DNA from: Pseudomonas graminis
GTDB lineage: Bacteria; Pseudomonadota; Gammaproteobacteria; Pseudomonadales; Pseudomonadaceae
Assembly (NCBI RefSeq): GCF_900111735.1
Contig: NZ_FOHW01000043.1
Span: 1-42,079, forward strand
Length of the DNA: 42,079 nt
Direction: 5' to 3'
Shown: positions 41,789 to 42,079 of the stretch, piece after piece
Layout of the letters: every line of letters begins with the position of its first letter
How positions within the stretch are numbered: position 1 is the first letter of the stretch
The notes under the pieces: model-generated
Seen by the model: only the letters and a program-made list of their open reading frames with translations
Told to the model about the DNA's origin: nothing
Databases searched by the model: none
Program-made: the position numbers and the translations under genes

Positions 41789-41876
41789 GGACCGGCTTCA
41801 GCCGGGAAGAGGCCGGTATCGACACCCTCACCTTTGCGGTGTGACGGCTGAAGTCTTCCCGGCTAAAGCCGGTCCC
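41789..41876. repeat. Inverted pair of REP-like sequences
   Basis: GGACCGGCTTCAGCCGGGAA and GA (41789-41810) pairs with TCTTCCCGGCTAAAGCCGGT and CCC (41854-41876), each itself a palindrome. The 43-nt between contains ACACC...GGTGT, another short dyad. This is the BIME-like arrangement of Pseudomonas REP elements. The 357-bp tail of the window after the exporter holds only repeats; I see no gene. Confidence 0.75.
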
Positions 41877-41910
41877 ACTAAAAGCATCGCGCTCGTCCAG
41901 TGGAAATGGC

Positions 41911-42079
41911 AGTGCTTGCTCGGGAATGCATTGTGTCAGTCACCGTCATGTCACAGACCCATCGCGTTCGCGACCGTCGTAACCTCCGATTGCTCCTACA
42001 GGTGATTCGCGTGCAACGCGGATGTCGGGCGCGCACACGAAGTTGTAGGAGTGAGCTTGCTCGCGAAAGCGGTGTTTCA
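41911..42079. repeat. Tandem partial copies of the 101-bp palindromic repeat
   Basis: A unit lacking its left terminal repeat runs from about 41914 to GCTCCTACAG at 41992-42001. After a 41-nt spacer the next unit begins with TTGTAGGAGT near 42043 and runs off the window. The spacing and the spacer sequence resemble those at the left end of the window (39 nt), so both ends carry the same tandem array type. Confidence 0.75.

Noticed and set aside
41789..41876. Paired palindromes considered as a Rho-independent terminator for the LysE-type gene
   Set aside because: There is no T run and the sequence matches the REP family found elsewhere in the window.

Overview
The window is a contiguous piece of a Pseudomonas chromosome, most like the P. 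syringae/P. fluorescens lineages. This rests on gene content and order: lptM-lysA-dapF-DUF484-xerC-HAD facing cyaY, then cyaA, argH, algZ-algR, hemC-hemD-hemX-hemY, dsbB, rsd/algQ, fklB, algP. It also rests on the Pseudomonas-specific sutA and algP genes and on typical Pseudomonas REP-like intergenic repeats. I saw no rRNA, tRNA, phage, IS element or CRISPR array. Most of the window is core genome; the accessory signals lie at about 11.5-14.5 kb and in the intergenic repeats.

Layout. 0-4.8 kb (minus strand): a sulfite-exporter-like permease next to a persulfide-dioxygenase-like hydrolase, then xpt and rep. 4.9-6.6 kb: a GGDEF/EAL protein. 6.8-9.3 kb: a MATE efflux pump divergent from a LysR regulator. 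9.3-11.5 kb: a chemoreceptor behind a sigma-28-type promoter. 11.5-12.1 kb: a RelE/ParE-RelB toxin-antitoxin pair whose promoter spacer is a perfect palindrome. 12.1-14.5 kb: the yifB ATPase, then an acetyltransferase gene lying inside the remains of a higA antitoxin gene. 14.5-16.9 kb: ubiK divergent from glnK-amtB, which has a sigma-54 promoter and two NtrC-like sites. 17.1-18.0 kb: yjbQ and sutA. 18.1-23.6 kb: the lysine/DAP cluster and cyaY. 23.7-28.9 kb: cyaA, two small conserved genes and argH. 29-35.2 kb: algZ-algR and the hem operon. 35.4-39 kb: dsbB, rsd, fklB, algP and a TIGR02444 protein. 39-41.7 kb: an ABC-F ATPase and a LysE-family exporter.

Working links. glnK-amtB is a nitrogen-status and ammonium-uptake module. 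algZ-algR, rsd/algQ and algP are the classical alginate-regulatory loci, scattered around heme biosynthesis. The hydrolase and permease at the left end fit a sulfide/persulfide detoxification pair. The most unusual finding is the split higA: its first about 23 codons and last about 55 codons flank a GNAT gene, so the acetyltransferase appears to have taken over the antitoxin's ribosome binding site and start codon. An about 101-bp palindromic repeat with 10-bp terminal inverted repeats occurs near 6.7 kb and in tandem, partly truncated form at both ends of the window.
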